DNA of 64,000 bases from Salvia splendens (GCF_004379255.2 NC_056037.1:16564902-16628901), one strand, 5' to 3'. Counted from the first letter of the stretch, positions 1 to 11,690 are shown. The notes: generated by a model from the sequence alone, not told the origin. Numbers and translations: made by a program.

Positions 1-1873
1 AAGGTGAGCATGATGACGGATCCGAGTATGGTGGCGGACTTCTGGTCCATCACTGCTGCTCCTATCGCCAGCCCGAGCCCCTGGGAGCATAGCACGCTGT
101 AGAGGAGCACAAACAAGCCCGAGAAGAATGCCCCGGCTGTGTGCTTGAGCCCCGCCATCCAGTAGGTTATGGCATAGAAGACGGTCGGGAGGACTAGCTC
201 CATGGGCAGGTCGCCTAGGGTTAAGGCCATGAAGTAGGACGAGAGATGGTACATGCCTGAGGCTCGCTCCTTCGTTAGCATCATGCGTTCTTGAGGGAAC
301 GTGAAGATGGCCTGGAATAGCGGGTAGAACCCCCAAAAACCCGAGTAGAAGAAGAAGAGCCCGACCTACATTATCAATCGAATAAAACTCGTGTCAGACC
401 AAATGAGGGTTAATCAAAGATTCAGAACCTAAACCCAAAATCGGAAAAATCTAGCCCTCGTTACCTGGTCTTGCAAGTGATCGATGTCGGATTGCCACCA
501 GAGGAGTCCAGCTAGAATAGCAACCACCAAAACTTGCATAATCTTGATTGTTGAGAAGGACTCGTGCTTCCTTTCTTTGATCCCTCTCCGAAACAAGACT
601 GAGAACTGATCCAACCATGTATTCGACCAACGCCTAAGCTTCCAATCACTCGTTGGAATTTGAAGACTGCCGTCCGATGCAAGCTCCGACTTCACAGCTG
701 CTGACAACTGCGATTGATAAGCATTCACAAGGCTCTGCTTAATCATAGCTTGATCTTCATTCGTATCCGCAGTTGCAACTCCTATAACGAAATGCAACGA
801 CTCAGATACTCGTTAATCTTTATAATACCCTAAAATAAAACACTAACCATTTGCAAGATCCAGCAAGAAATCGGCAGGATTCATGGCAACGCTCGGGGCA
901 AATCCCCCACTGGAAAAGTAGTCCAAAACGCTGTCTCCTCTTCCGAAATACAAAGGGTTGCCCTCCGACAACAAGAGCACCTTATGAAACATGTAAAACA
1001 GCCTACTCGAGGGCTGGTGAATTGTCATCACGACAGTCCGGCCCCCATTCGCAAGCTCCCACAGCGTGGAAACGATCTTCTGGGCTGTAGTCGAGTCCAA
1101 ACCCGAAGTTGGCTCATCCAGGAACAATAAGCTCGGGTTGATAAGCATCTCCTGGCCAATGCTGACCCGTTTCCTCTCCCCGCCCGAGACGCCTCTCAGG
1201 AACGGCCCGCCAATGATGCTATCCCGGCACCTCGACAGGCCGAGCTGCGAGATCACGCCTTCCGCGTGCTGGACCTTGTCTGCCTTGGTCAGGGTCCCGG
1301 GCAGGCGGAGGAGGGCCGTGTAGACGAGCGTCTCGGTGACGGTGAGGTGGGGGTAGAGGACGTCGTCCTGGGTGACGAAGCCGGTGTTGCGCTTCATCGC
1401 GTTGGAGAAGGGCTTCCCGTTGTAGGTGATGCTGCCGGCGAGATCGCCGCCGAGGCGGCCGCCGAGGGCGGTGAGGAGCGTGGTCTTGCCACTGCCCGAG
1501 GGCCCCAGCATCGCCAGCATTTCGCCCGGGAAGAGGCTGCCGGAGACTCCCTTGAGTATCAGCCTCTCCTCCGATTTGGCCTTCTTCTTCAGCAGGCCTC
1601 CCGCCGCCTCGATTTTGATCCGGTAAACCACCTCGTCGAACTGCATTTGAATCGAATCAGTGAAATCGCGAAAGAGAATAAGTCGTGAATTAAACTCAAT
1701 TGCGATTCGATTGGATTCCCCCAAATCGGAAAAACCTAAATCAATTGGGAGGAGTGAAATTGAACGTGGGAATGCATGCATGATTGAAATTGGAGGATAT
1801 ATACTACCTTGAGAGTGACGGGGGTGAAGATGGCCGGAGAGATTGGGTGCTGAGATTCGAGGTCGGCGGCCAT
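1..1873 (-). CDS. ABCG (WBC) half-size ABC transporter, 5' part of gene, truncated by window edge
   Basis: Four exons can be joined: 1873-1808, 1640-848, 781-465 and 365 to beyond base 1. All introns are GT-AG and the frame is kept, giving 513 complete codons inside the window. The ATP-binding domain comes first, as in the ABCG family. It has Walker A GPSGSGKT at about residues 68-75, Q-loop Q113, signature SGGER at 174-178, Walker B LLFLDE at 193-198 and H-loop H230 in TIHQPSS. The ABC2-type membrane domain follows ([14 protein letters not shown] in exon 3; [23 protein letters not shown] and the [16 protein letters not shown] region in exon 4). It resembles the Arabidopsis ABCG9/14/21/25 group; members export hormones or lipids across the plasma membrane, but the substrate cannot be read from sequence. 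The start was chosen because a short first exon of 22 codons reads into FDEVVYRIK, the usual entry to the family. The last membrane spans lie outside the window. Confidence 0.93.
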
Positions 1874-2210
1874 GTCCAGGTTAAATATTGGGGAGAGGAG
1901 GAGGAGGAGGCATGAGAAGGGGTATAAATAGAGGGGGAATTGAGAAAGAGAGTTGCGTGAGAGAGTGAGAAGAAGGAGTCATAAATTGAAATGGGAGAGT
2001 GGGGAATTGCGTAGAAGAATATGTCATGCAAGGGAGGGGAGAGGGGAAGCTGGGCGGTCGCTACCGATACAAGAGATTTAATGGGGATCACTTTCTTGAG
2101 CTTTTCATTTTCCTTTTCCCCGCAGCTTTTATTAACTCTCTCTCTCTCTCTCTCTCTCATCGCGTGATTCATCTCCTGGTTTTGCTCTCTCAATGTATCT
2201 GCGCATAACG
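1874..2210 (-). promoter_or_regulatory. Upstream/leader region of the ABCG gene with a CT/GA microsatellite
   Basis: This is the 5' flank of the minus-strand ABCG gene. A pure CT run at 2136-2158 reads as GA on the gene strand. A TATA-like TATTTATA on the minus strand lies at about 1922-1929, close to the ATG. GA/CT tracts are common in plant core promoters and leaders. The exact transcription start cannot be placed from sequence. Confidence 0.35.
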
Positions 2211-2666
2211 ATATTTGGCTTCTTCTTCTTCCAAAATCAATCTATAACATTCTTTCCTACATTTACGAATTCCCTACTCGCCACCCATATCTTCGCTTCA
2301 TTTTATTTTATAATTTAAATCTATGTATTTGATTTTAGAGATAAATATTTTTACTCAACCAGATTGCACCTATTAACGTTCCTGTATATTGATATAATAT
2401 TATTGAAAATACTTTTGTATATTTTGGGACTAAAATATGCTTCATACAATAAAGATTATTTATGTCTTTTATTGAGAAAGAAGAGTTATTTTGGTTTATT
2501 TATTTTGAGCAATTATTTGTCGCATATTTTAATAACTTCTTATGGAAAAATATAATAGAAATGAATGAATAAGTGCATCAGGGGTGGCAGTTCTCTTTCA
2601 CAATAAAAAGATAAAAATATGGATCACAAATGATATTATTGCAATGAATAGACTAAAAATATATTA
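2211..2666. other. AT-rich intergenic DNA, no gene seen
   Basis: The stretch is AT-rich, has no conserved ORF and shows no recognisable repeat end. The short ORFs here lack codon bias and similarity to known domains. Confidence 0.5.
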
Positions 2667-2903
2667 CATCCGTCTTCACCCACTTTGATTCCGGCACAGG
2701 TTTTAAGAAATGTAAAGGAAAATGAGTTGAAAAAGTTAGTGATATATGAGTTTCACTTTTATATATTGTATAGTATTAAAATGAGAATGTTATGAATTAG
2801 TGGAATGTGGGGTCAATTTACAATTTATGGTACAAAGAGCGAAAATGATTACTTAATAGAGATGAATGAAAATGACAAAATTGAACAATTGGGGATGGGG
2901 GAG
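2667..2903. mobile_element. Stowaway-like MITE (Tc1/mariner type)
   Basis: The left end reads TA-CATCCGTCTTCACCC and the right end GGGATGGGGGAG-TA. These are diverged forms of the CTCCCTCCGTCC terminus seen repeatedly in this window, flanked by TA dinucleotides. It is about 237 bp, non-coding and AT-rich inside. Confidence 0.6.
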
Positions 2904-2964
2904 TAGTTATATTGTGATTTTTATGTAGTGTATGTATGTTTTTGTGTGGGTAAAATATTATCGT

Positions 2965-3412
2965 TGTTGGGTCGTGAAGCCGCTGATCTCACACACACAA
3001 GAACGAGAAAGTAAAACACACGAAGATGTAACGTGGTTCGGTGAAGAAACACCTACGTCCACGGAGAAAATGACCGGAATTTTATTGATGGAAAACTCTC
3101 GAATACAAAGAACTCACACTCACAATTCAACTACTCAAGACTAATCACAAGCTAGAGTAGTAATCTCCTAATTGTGTATGTGTATTGTGTTGATCTCATT
3201 CACTGCATTACAACTGAAATAATCGAGCTATATATGAGATGGAGAAGAAGAAACAAACTAACTGATTTCACTTTCCAAAAACAGTTATAACCGCAATCAC
3301 CAACGGCTAGTTCCAGCTCACAAAATCGAGCTCCTTTCTTGATCTCTCCCTTGAGCTTCAACGGCTCTATCACTCGGCTATGATCAGTGCATTGCATGGA
3401 CACAACTTCACA
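2965..3412 (-). mobile_element. Probable solo LTR sharing the LTR-end motif of the Gypsy and Copia elements
   Basis: It starts TGTTGGGTCG. At 3029-3040 and 3052-3064 it has ACGTGGTTCGG and CCTACGTCCACGG, the same paired motif found in the Gypsy and Copia LTRs of this window. The motif sits at the same distance (about 64 bp) from the LTR end as in those elements. The far boundary is uncertain: ending at CACA (3412) gives flanks atcgt and gtcgt, matching at 4 of 5 bases. A TATA-like ATATATAG reads on the minus strand near 3228-3236. No internal region or second LTR is present. Confidence 0.5.
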
Positions 3413-4477
3413 GTCGTTGATGAATTCAAAGCCAAACACTAGGTTAATATATAAATACGTCATTATATGACAAATTTAAAAATTATGCTTTTATACCATA
3501 TCACGAACTTATACCATTATTTTTTATTTTAAATAGAGATGTTACTCATATAATGGAATTTGACTTACCCAAAAATCTCATTCTTATGCACTAGTTCAGT
3601 GATCTAGATTTGTCCCTTAATTACTACTAGATATTACAAAAGGAAAATTATCATTGAACTATATTGCTCGAGTGTTTTATATGAATATGACATAGTGCGT
3701 GTGTAGTAATTAGAGAAATTGGAATCCGATACAGTACAAAGTTCTCTATTAAAGTGAACATTTCGTGTCGTCTAAATGTGTTTTGTGTTAACTGGTCCCA
3801 AAATTAAAGAATCAATTAATTCAAACGTTACCTTTTTTTCGTTAAGAAGCCGAGTTACATTATTTGCTTTTACTATATAAGTATATTGAAACATTAATAT
3901 AGAAAAGAGATAGAGAAAACCATTCATTTTTCTATTTGAAATGCATATTCCACTATATCGAAGATTTATGTTAGTGATTTGAATTGAATTTCTCGACGAA
4001 CTCTTCAAATCGAATTTTGTGTCATATTAATTTTTGCTGTTAAATATAAAAACGTTTAGCAGTATTTGTTTCAGAATGTTGTTCTAGCATTAAATATTAT
4101 ATACTGCCGCGTGTAGAATGCAAGCATATGATATGAACATATACTAGTAATTGATAATTCACAAATGGGATTTTTAATATTTTCTACAATATTTTGCGTT
4201 ACACATTTTCAGTAATAAGTTACTAGTTTTAATATTACATAATACTTCAGATTAACATTTACGAAAAAAAAATAAAATTTGACAAGATCATACGCCATAT
4301 ATTTAAAATATAGATAGTGATTAATATTTATAATAAAAATTGAAATTTGATCAAAATATTATACGCCATATATATTTTTAATATATATATATATATATAC
4401 ACAAAGCGTTGTAATCAAATGAGAACCAAATTTAAAATAAGAACTAAAAATCAATGTTATCTATTGAATTTAATGAT
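3413..4477. other. AT-rich intergenic DNA, no gene seen
   Basis: AT-rich sequence with a TA dinucleotide run near 4378-4400. No coding potential was recognised. Confidence 0.5.
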
Positions 4478-4660
4478 CTAATGGTACCAAAGCATGGTAA
4501 TAATTTCGATTAATTTAAATTTATATATAACATGTATAATTGTCTATTGTAGTTAAGGTAGTTATGGTATATCCTAATGGTACCAAAGCATGGTAATAAT
4601 TTCGATTAATTTAAATTTAAATATAACATGTATAATTGTCTATTGTAGTTAAGGTAGTTA
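4478..4660. repeat. Tandem duplication, about 96-bp unit, interrupted by a Harbinger insertion
   Basis: A unit starting CTAATGGTACCAAAGC at 4478 is repeated at 4574 with only small differences. The second unit is cut at the TTA at 4658-4660 and resumes at 6400 (TTATGGTATATCCTA). The element at 4661-6399 therefore inserted after the duplication had formed. Confidence 0.8.
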
Positions 4661-6399
4661 GAGCACCCACAACCGTGCTCTTGCCAACGAGCACGGTTGT
4701 GGGCCCGACGCCACTATTTCTGCCTGCTCTTAGGCAAGAGCACAATACCCACAATTGTGCTCTTCCGCAAGGACGAGCACAAGGGTCCCACAATTATATT
4801 ATTCAATTTAAATAAAAACATTTCTATAATATTAAAATTCATTAAAAACTGAAATAATATTACAAATAAAATAAAAAAGACATAATTAAAATCCTAAAAA
4901 ATAAAAATTACATAATTAAAATACTAAAAATTAAAAATTACATAATTAAAGCTAAAAATATCCTCATGGAAGACTATTCATCTGGCGGCACTACCCCCAA
5001 TTATTTTTGGAGGCCCAATATCATGGCCTCGGGCGATCGAAGTTGCGAGGGGGTCATAGTTGACCTATCGGCCATATTGAGTTGGGCTAAAATCGCTCAC
5101 AACGAGTTGGTGGGGGGTGGAGGTGGCGCATAGGGCACGGGAACGGGAGCGGGTTCGGGAGCATCGCTGGATGGAGTCACGGCGCGACGGCGGTTGGCCG
5201 CCGCTTTCTTCCTTCCTTGCGGTCGGCGTTGGGAACCGCTCGGGCCGGCGTCGGGGCTACCCAAGTTAGCTCCGACGAGTTGGCTAACCACGTCTTTGGA
5301 GCCGGCGTCGGATAGAGATCGACCTTGACAATTTGGAGGAGCTGCTAGAGGAGGATGTTACGCATCCCCTATACTTCGGATGCAACCGCGTCTCCTGCCA
5401 AATGTTGAGGTACTTGAACGCCTTGTAGTTTATGGATTGGTAGGCCGACATGGAGGAACTGATGATGTCGACCTCGCTCCGGCCGCTCCTCGCCGACCGC
5501 TCTTCCTGGAGGTAATACCCCTGGAACTTTTGGATTTCTTCGTTGGCTCTGTTGTAGATGGCGTTGCGCACCATACTCTCGTTGCGCTCGATTGTTCCCT
5601 CCGGCCGGTTTTCATTGTACTGGCGACAAATGCGCCACCAAAAGTGATCGCCGGATTGGTTCGTGCCAACCTCCGGATCTTCGGAGATTGACAAGAACGC
5701 CTTGAACAATTGCTCCATCTCCGCCGGAGTGTACGGTGTGCGGACACCGCGAGTAGGAGGAGTCGGAGTTTGGGAGGGGGTGGTCGACCTCGCTCTAGGT
5801 TCGGGTGTCCACCCGTATAGCCCTTCGGGGGCATCTTGGTCGTTGATCGGGTAAGGCCGGTAGCCACCTGGAACGCCCAAACTTTGGGTTTGAGGAGGGG
5901 CCGAATATTCAATTTCCGGACTAGGAAACGGTTGTGAACCGAACCAATCGGGGTTCCAACCGTGGGAGCCCGGAGAGTGATCGCCTAGGCCGGACATTGT
6001 TATGTTGTATGAGTGGAAGAAAGATTGAGAATGAAGATGAGAGAATGTAGATGAGAATTGTGTAGTGTGGTGTGAATTTTTTGGTGTGAAAGTGGGGGTA
6101 TTTATAAATGAAAATGTGTATTTTTGGGAGAAAAAAATTAAAGTGGGTAGAAAACGGTAGAAAACGGATATATTTTTTTTGGGAAATGGAAAAATATTTT
6201 TTTTATTTTTAATCGGTTTTTTTAATTAAAAACAGATTTTTTTAAAAAAATTCAAATGCAACGGCTATGTCGTTGCCCAATCACGTCCGGTCACGTCACC
6301 TGCTCGCTGGCACGTCAGCGCCGGGCCAGCGGCTGACAACGTCTTTCGTGCCGCTGGCACGGACGGACGGACGTCGTCTGTCCACCGTTGCAGATGCTC
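4661..6399 (-). mobile_element. PIF/Harbinger-like element carrying an ORF1 (Myb/SANT-type) relic
   Basis: The left end GAGCACCCACAACCGTG and the right end read on the opposite strand, GAGCATCTGCAACGGTG, match at 13 of 17 bases. The 3-bp TTA is duplicated at 4658-4660 and 6400-6402, as expected for Harbinger insertions. The pre-insertion sequence is confirmed by the neighbouring tandem unit. Subterminal DNA at 6290-6375 is GC-rich with repeated CTGGCACG/CGCTGGCACG pieces. Only an ORF1-type gene is present; no DDE transposase was seen, so the element is non-autonomous. Confidence 0.85.
5097..5997 (-). pseudogene. Harbinger ORF1-type Myb/SANT-like DNA-binding protein, frameshifted
   Basis: The ATG is at 5997 (MSGLGDHSPG). 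After a disordered Pro/Gly-rich N-terminus comes the trihelix-like core YTPAEMEQLFKAFLSI, then HFWWRICRQY, NRPEGTIERNESMVRNAI and YKAFKYLNIWQETRLHPKY. Plant genomes hold many such proteins, often annotated as glutathione S-transferase T3-like or NAM-associated. In PIF/Harbinger elements the ORF1 protein works with the transposase in DNA binding. A one-base shift near 5315 moves the Ser/Arg-rich tail into another frame, which continues to 5097 (QLVGANLGSP to PPPPPTNSL). Without correction the ORF ends at 5284. No host function is inferred. Confidence 0.75.
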
Positions 6400-6414
6400 T
6401 TATGGTATATCCTA

Positions 6415-6800
6415 AAGTTATGGAAGGAAACCTGTATATTAACGTTATCGTGTCACAGTATCTATCTATACCACATATAAAAGCTATAGTCTAATTGCAT
6501 TTCAAAATTAAAAGAAATAAAATGGATTGTAATCACATTAATGATGATATGGTGCATTCCATTTCTCAATGAAATAAATAAATCAAAGTATTTATTTTAG
6601 AGTCAATCCTTTGAAGTCTAATTATTTTATATTGATTGGAAATTACATTATTTAGCTTAACTTTATGCCATTTTTAAGTAGTAAATGAAACTATGTATTA
6701 TGTCAAAAAATACAAAAATATATCTGTGAGAGACATACAATTAAAAATATGTATACTTTTTTTTACACTTGAATCTATACATCCGTTTCCAATTTATTAG
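6415..6800. other. AT-rich intergenic DNA, no gene seen
   Basis: No recognisable coding or repeat structure was seen between the two Harbinger-like elements. Confidence 0.5.
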
Positions 6801-6803
6801 TAA

Positions 6804-7703
6804 GAGCATCTCCACTAAGACTGGACGTCAAATAGCCCTCACATAGCCTTCACACTGCCACATCATCAGCACTACAATTCTCCTGCCACATCAGCTTGCC
6901 ACATCAACTGAACATCAAATAGCCCTCACATAGCCTTCACACTACCTATCCACATCACTAATAACAATTATATAATTTAATTTACACTCGTATCAACATA
7001 CGGAATTTAATTTACGAGACAAATACGGAAAATTCGAATAATAATATTAAAACTTAAAAAGTACATTAATTTAAAAAAAAGTACAAAAATTTTTAAAAAA
7101 GTACAAAAATTAAAAAGTACATTAATTTTAAAAAAGTAAAACAAAATCACTCCTCGCCGCCGTCCTCGTCTCCGTCGTCGCCCAGCGCTTCTTCACCGCC
7201 GCCTCCGTCGCCACCTACGCCGCGGCTATTCCCGCCGGTGTCCCTCCTCATCGCCTCCAATTCTTCATGCTGGCTCTGGAGCAATACACGAAGAAAATCC
7301 TTCACCTCGGGGTCCACCGCCGCTTGGAAGTCGGCTAAGGTCTTCACCATGTGAGTGCGCGTTTGTTGGCGCGCGAAGAATTTGAGCTCCTCAGTAGACC
7401 TGCGGCTATCTTGGCTCACAATTTGACGATCCTCTGGTTGTTCGAAATGAGAGGATCGTCTCAGACACTCACCCACGCCTTGGCAACCGCAACGTTCTCC
7501 AATGACGCCGGTTTGACGCCGAATAGGGGTCCTACAATGGCGCCGTGAGGATCAGCGTCGGAACCGGCGTCATCGCGCGAATCGGCATGGCCACGCCGAT
7601 TTTGACGCCGATTTCGCCGACGCCGGTTCCAATGGTTCGGCGTCAGAACCGGCGTCGGCAAAAAATCGGCGTCGCGATTTTGACGCCGGCATTGGAGATG
7701 CTC
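6804..7703 (-). mobile_element. PIF/Harbinger-like element with internally deleted ORF1
   Basis: The ends are GAGCATCTCCACTAAG and, on the opposite strand, GAGCATCTCCAATGCC. TAA is duplicated at 6801-6803 and 7704-7706. Near the right end (7540-7690) there is a cluster of GACGCC/GCCGGCGTC/GGCGTC repeats. At 900 bp it is about half the length of the related element at 27949 and is non-autonomous. Confidence 0.85.
7147..7510 (-). pseudogene. Remnant of Harbinger ORF1 protein
   Basis: The C-terminal part (ELKFFARQQTRTHMVKTLADFQAAVDPEVKDFLRVLLQSQHEELEAMRRDTGG) aligns by eye with the C-terminus of the ORF at 44260. Upstream, the KAWVSV and DDPLISNNQRIVKL pieces of the Myb-like region survive, but with stops between them. 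They are joined directly to the C-terminal part, so the middle of the gene is deleted. It is not expected to make a working protein. Confidence 0.7.
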
Positions 7704-7706
7704 TAA

Positions 7707-9134
7707 TGTTCATTAGGTTTGTTCATTAGTTTCGCAATTAAATATTAAATTTGTGGACCAGGTGTCCTACCCATTGAAGATGCTTACAAATCAGAATGGA
7801 GAATAGTCATTAGGCCCACCGTGGATACCCTAGTAATTACTAAAAAATAGCAATATTCCGTTTTCAATTTAAAAAGTTATTATACCATTAAAAATAGAAT
7901 TTATTAATATTGGATTTATTAATTTGATGTAGGTTATAAAATATAAATTAGGAGAACGTAAAAGCTTATTTTATTATTATGATAAGTGGGTAAAGTAAAT
8001 ATTTATAAAAAGGATATGCGAAAAGGTTTTGGAATAAAAACTACATGCTTTATTTTACAACTATGTCGCCAGATATTTGCTCTTACACTTACGATTTTAC
8101 TTCATGATTTATTAATTCCTTGTGGATTTGTGAATTTTTATTATTGTGGATGTCCGCCGTGATGTTCTTGGGGATGTCCGCCATTGTGCAGTGAGATGTC
8201 TTTACGACATGGCATGAGGTGTTTTTAGGAAGTTCGTCGGGACATCCGCACCACTATGAATGCTCTTAGCTTATACCAATTGTTAACACACTCTCCGATT
8301 GTTCATTCTTCATTTATTACGATAGTAAAAGTATTATAATCAAAATTACTGCATTTTCGGCTTTGTTGAACTTTCAAGTTGTTCCTCGGTTCCTCTATCT
8401 TGCATTCAAGTATTTTTCATAAAAAATCGGCTGATATATAGTTAGTTTTTCCAGTTGTATAAGACCATATATCTCTATTGTGGGTATGTTATTTATGGTG
8501 CTAAATTTTCTTCTCCGATCAGATATCAAAGAATATTGACATGCTATTGGTTTAATTTTTATTTCTGAAAAGGTAAATAGTATTATTTCATTGTATTTTT
8601 GTTTTGGTTGAATTTATTTTTTATATTTGGGATACAACATGCATCCACTGTAATAAATTTGCAGATTTCCGTCTAGTGGGAGCAAGACTAATGTGGTGCT
8701 CCTTTTACATTTGATGTAATGATTATTTTTGCAGTTTTTTAATTGTATTTTAATGGCGTTGATATGATCAACAAAACGGATTAGCGATAAATTTCAAGAG
8801 ACAACTTAAAACAAATTAAACCAAAAGATCATAGGTAAATTTATTATTTTGAATAGAATAACTAAGATCTTATTCCATGAATTTAAAGAGTTAGTGACCA
8901 TGAATACGCAATTTAAAAAGAATTTTTAAAATATTGCTCAATTTTGAGCAATAAAAGTTGGGATTTTGTAAAAGGAGAAATTGTTATCGTGATCGAGCTC
9001 ATCATCTTCAATTTCTGCCAGGCTTTCCATCACAATATTTGCTGCATTTTTCACCACGTCCGACCAATTACTGCAAAATTATGCTAGTGAGATACACAAA
9101 ATACATACTTCCACTCATAATTAAATGAATAATA
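7707..9134. other. Mostly anonymous AT-rich DNA with one element remnant and an exon-like patch
   Basis: Apart from the Harbinger end at 8146-8265 no repeat was placed. On the minus strand, 9073 down to 8932 reads as an open exon-like stretch preceded by TTTTGCAG (NWSDVVKNAANIVMESLAEIEDDELD). It may be a decayed exon of unknown origin. Confidence 0.35.
8146..8265. mobile_element. Truncated Harbinger-like MITE, one end only
   Basis: The sequence ends ACTATGAATGCTC followed by TTA (8266-8268), matching the right-hand ends of the other elements, and carries GGATGTCCGCC/GACATCCGC repeats. No matching left end was found, so this is a remnant. Confidence 0.5.
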
Positions 9135-9375
9135 CTCCCTCCGTCCACGAAATAATATCCACATTTGCCATTTTGGTCCCTTCACAAAATAATATCCATA
9201 TTTACTCTTTTTTTGGCAATTGGATCTCACTTTCAATTAACTCATTACACTCGCGTTCTATTATAAAATCAATATACACTCACATTCTACTAACTTGTTC
9301 AACCACTTTTCTTCACAATTTTTAAAACCTGCACCAAGTCAAAGTGAGACTTTAAATCGTGGACATATCAAATAG
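9135..9375. mobile_element. Stowaway-like MITE
   Basis: It begins TA-CTCCCTCCGTCCACG and ends CGTGGACATATCAAATAG-TA. The left terminus is canonical and the right is diverged. The length is about 241 bp and no coding sequence is present. Confidence 0.7.
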
Positions 9376-10245
9376 TAGTGCATTGGAGGTTTTAATACTG
9401 TGGATTCTTGGGTTGCGAAAAAACCGCACCTTTTGGTAAGTCAAAGTAGTGCATAATCAATATCGCATGCTCAATGCTAACGTACATTGATTAAGAAATT
9501 AATTATCAAGACCTCGCCTTTCAGTAGATAGCATAAAGACTCGTCTTGCTGTTAGATCCAATTCAGTGCTATACCACACCAATGTCATCTTATTTCAGTA
9601 AGGCTTAAAAATATGCGGACTGACATTGCAACCTTTCACGATAGGTAGTCTAGGCCTATCTAGATTGTGAAATTCTTATTTTTTTTTTGTTCAGAACTGA
9701 CCGTGTTACCTTAAAGTGGACGACGCCCACAACCGGTTCTCTAAAACAAAGACTTAGACTTTGTTACGTTGCTTATACATTTAAATATGCAATAAACATC
9801 CATTAAATGTAAAACATAACAACATTATGACAAAAATAATCTGTTTCATTCCTTTGAAAATAACATATAGAGTTTTACAGTATTCAATCACTCGAAAGGT
9901 GATTTCTAGTATACAAACTCTAACAGTCGGACCACACATGGGTCCCGGTCCGCTGCCTGGAGCGATGGAGGATGGCGAGGAGCGGCCCAGGACGCGCCTG
10001 GTGCCACAGTTGAAGCCCGAGGCCGCGCCCCGTTGCGGCCCGACTCAGGGTTGGAGGATGCGGGGCCGTGACCCGATGAATCCCAATCCGGCGTTGGAGG
10101 GGGGGTTTGGGCCGGACCCATGCCTCAATTTCTGTTTTTTTTTTGTTTGGAAGAGGAAAAGGAGGGAGAGGAAGAAGATGGAGGAAGAGAAAGAAGATGG
10201 AGGAAGAAGAGGGAGAGGGAGAGGGACGACAGAAAGAGGCGTGTA
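9376..10245. other. Intergenic DNA with a GC-rich block, no gene seen
   Basis: 9376-9925 is anonymous. 9926-10130 is unusually GC-rich (GGGCCGG, GGCCCG repeats), like the inner side of the element end at 11160-11292. A purine-rich GAA/GGA tract lies at 10150-10235. The long ORFs here are low complexity and not supported as genes. Confidence 0.45.
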
Positions 10246-10910
10246 CAATGGCGTATCTAGGTGGGAACAAGTGGTACAATTGTACCCCCAAAACTCATTG
10301 TATTAATACTAGTTTTAGTGCAAATTTAAGTAAGTTATGTTTGGTCCAGTGACAACTCATTGGTCATTACTATCTAATGTCTCGTGTTCGATTCCTCAAA
10401 GCAGCAAACTTAATTCTTCTCATTCTTAATTTTCCTTTTGTTATGTGTTTTTTAGTTATGTTTGTACTTCCTTGAAGTTATACTACTAGTTAATTGCCTA
10501 TTTTTTATTTTTGCCCTCACATTTTCTTTTTTCTTTTTCTTATGTAATTATTGCACTCCTATTTTCTTTTCTAGATATTAGATAATATAGTGAGTATGTT
10601 TTAATTATTTTTATTTTTCATATTATGCTACTATTTTTTAATTGTTTTGATCCGTAATATTTATTACCCTATTTCTTTTATCATTTATGTAATATAATTT
10701 GTAGTAAAACTCATAATTCAAATAAAAATATTTTTACTTTTTTTAATTACTTTATTTTTTATATTTTTATTATTTTTATTATTACAATTCGTACCTCAAA
10801 TAAAAATTATTTGTATTTTAAATTATTTATATTTAATATTATTTTATTTATGTCGTAATTATTTATTATGAAATTCGTACCCCAAATCATAAATCCTGGA
10901 TACGCCACTG
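10246..10910. mobile_element. MITE with CAATGGCGTATC / CAGTGGCGTATC ends
   Basis: The left end CAATGGCGTATCTAGG and the reverse of the right end, CAGTGGCGTATCCAGG, match at 14 of 16 bases. The inside is AT-rich and non-coding. The flanks AGGCGTGTA and AGAGTGTAT look like a degenerate 9-base target duplication, which would suggest a Mutator- or hAT-type element; the superfamily is not certain. A tRNA B-box-like GTGTTCGATTCC occurs at 10384-10395. Confidence 0.6.
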
Positions 10911-11159
10911 AGAGTGTATGTTGGGCGACGGAAGAGGGAGCACTGGTTTTTTTTATGTTCTCATTTTCATTTTTTTTAGTTTATAGTATAATTTGTAATT
11001 ATATGTTGCAAATTTGGAAGTGGAGCTCTCATTTTGAATTTCTTATTTTAATCAATTTTTTTTAATTTCTAGTTTATAATTTATTATTTTTGAATTAAAA
11101 ATGAATTTCCCATGTTATAATTGATCAACGTTTTCAATTTTTATAAGTAAAATATGATG

Positions 11160-11292
11160 GAGTTATGAATAATGCAATTTAATAGTTGGGGACTGTAGGG
11201 TTATAGGAGTTGTGGCCTGAGCCTGAAATTTAAGGAAATTATGACGTGGAGGGGACTTGGGGCCTGAATCCGGGCCGGAGTTAAGGATGCCC
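11160..11292. mobile_element. Right end of a GC-rich Harbinger-like element
   Basis: It ends CCGGAGTTAAGGATGCCC followed by TTA (11293-11295) and has GGCCTGA/CCGGGCCGG subterminal repeats resembling those at 9926-10130. The MITE at 10246-10910 probably inserted into this element. The outer left terminus was not identified. Confidence 0.4.
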
Positions 11293-11314
11293 TTAGCAAC
11301 TCTCCTCTAAAATA

Positions 11315-11542
11315 CACTCCATCTGTTTCACTCTAAGTAATACATAAAAAAAAATAATAATAATACATTTTCTTTTTTGAAATGTCTTATTTTAAATAAC
11401 ACCTTTTTAAATATAAGAACATCATTCTCTCTATTTTTTTTTCTCTTCCTTACTTTATTCTCTGAACATTTATACAAAACAACATTACATAAAATCTCAT
11501 ATCGAAATTGGAAATGCTTCACTTAAAGTGGGACAAATGGAG
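11315..11542. mobile_element. Stowaway-like MITE upstream of the DUF1218 gene
   Basis: It begins TA-CACTCCATCTGTTTCACT and ends AGTGGGACAAATGGAG-TA, giving a TA duplication and related inverted ends. It lies 0.28 kb upstream of the DUF1218 start codon. Confidence 0.65.
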
Positions 11543-11690
11543 TAATAATTTTTCTCTCTATTTATATACTAGTAATTCATTTTTATTAATTTTATGCACC
11601 GACAGATAAGTGAAAAACAAGAAAACAAAGTTGGACAACTAAGAAATGACAACGACCGTGGACCATGGTTGATGCTTGTGCCTTGAGCCA

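Noticed and set aside
1266..1688. Plus-strand ORF of 140 aa rich in Gly/Glu/Ala
   Set aside because: It is the antisense of the GC-rich ABC domain of the ABCG gene, whose minus-strand frame has all the family motifs.
9827..10306. Plus-strand ORF of 159 aa
   Set aside because: It crosses a GC-rich repeat, a purine-rich tract and the start of a MITE. Low complexity, no domain.
10320..10400. tRNA-like A- and B-box spacing (TGGTCCAGTGAC and GTGTTCGATTCC)
   Set aside because: No cloverleaf can be formed and the sequence is inside a MITE. At most a decayed tRNA-related piece.
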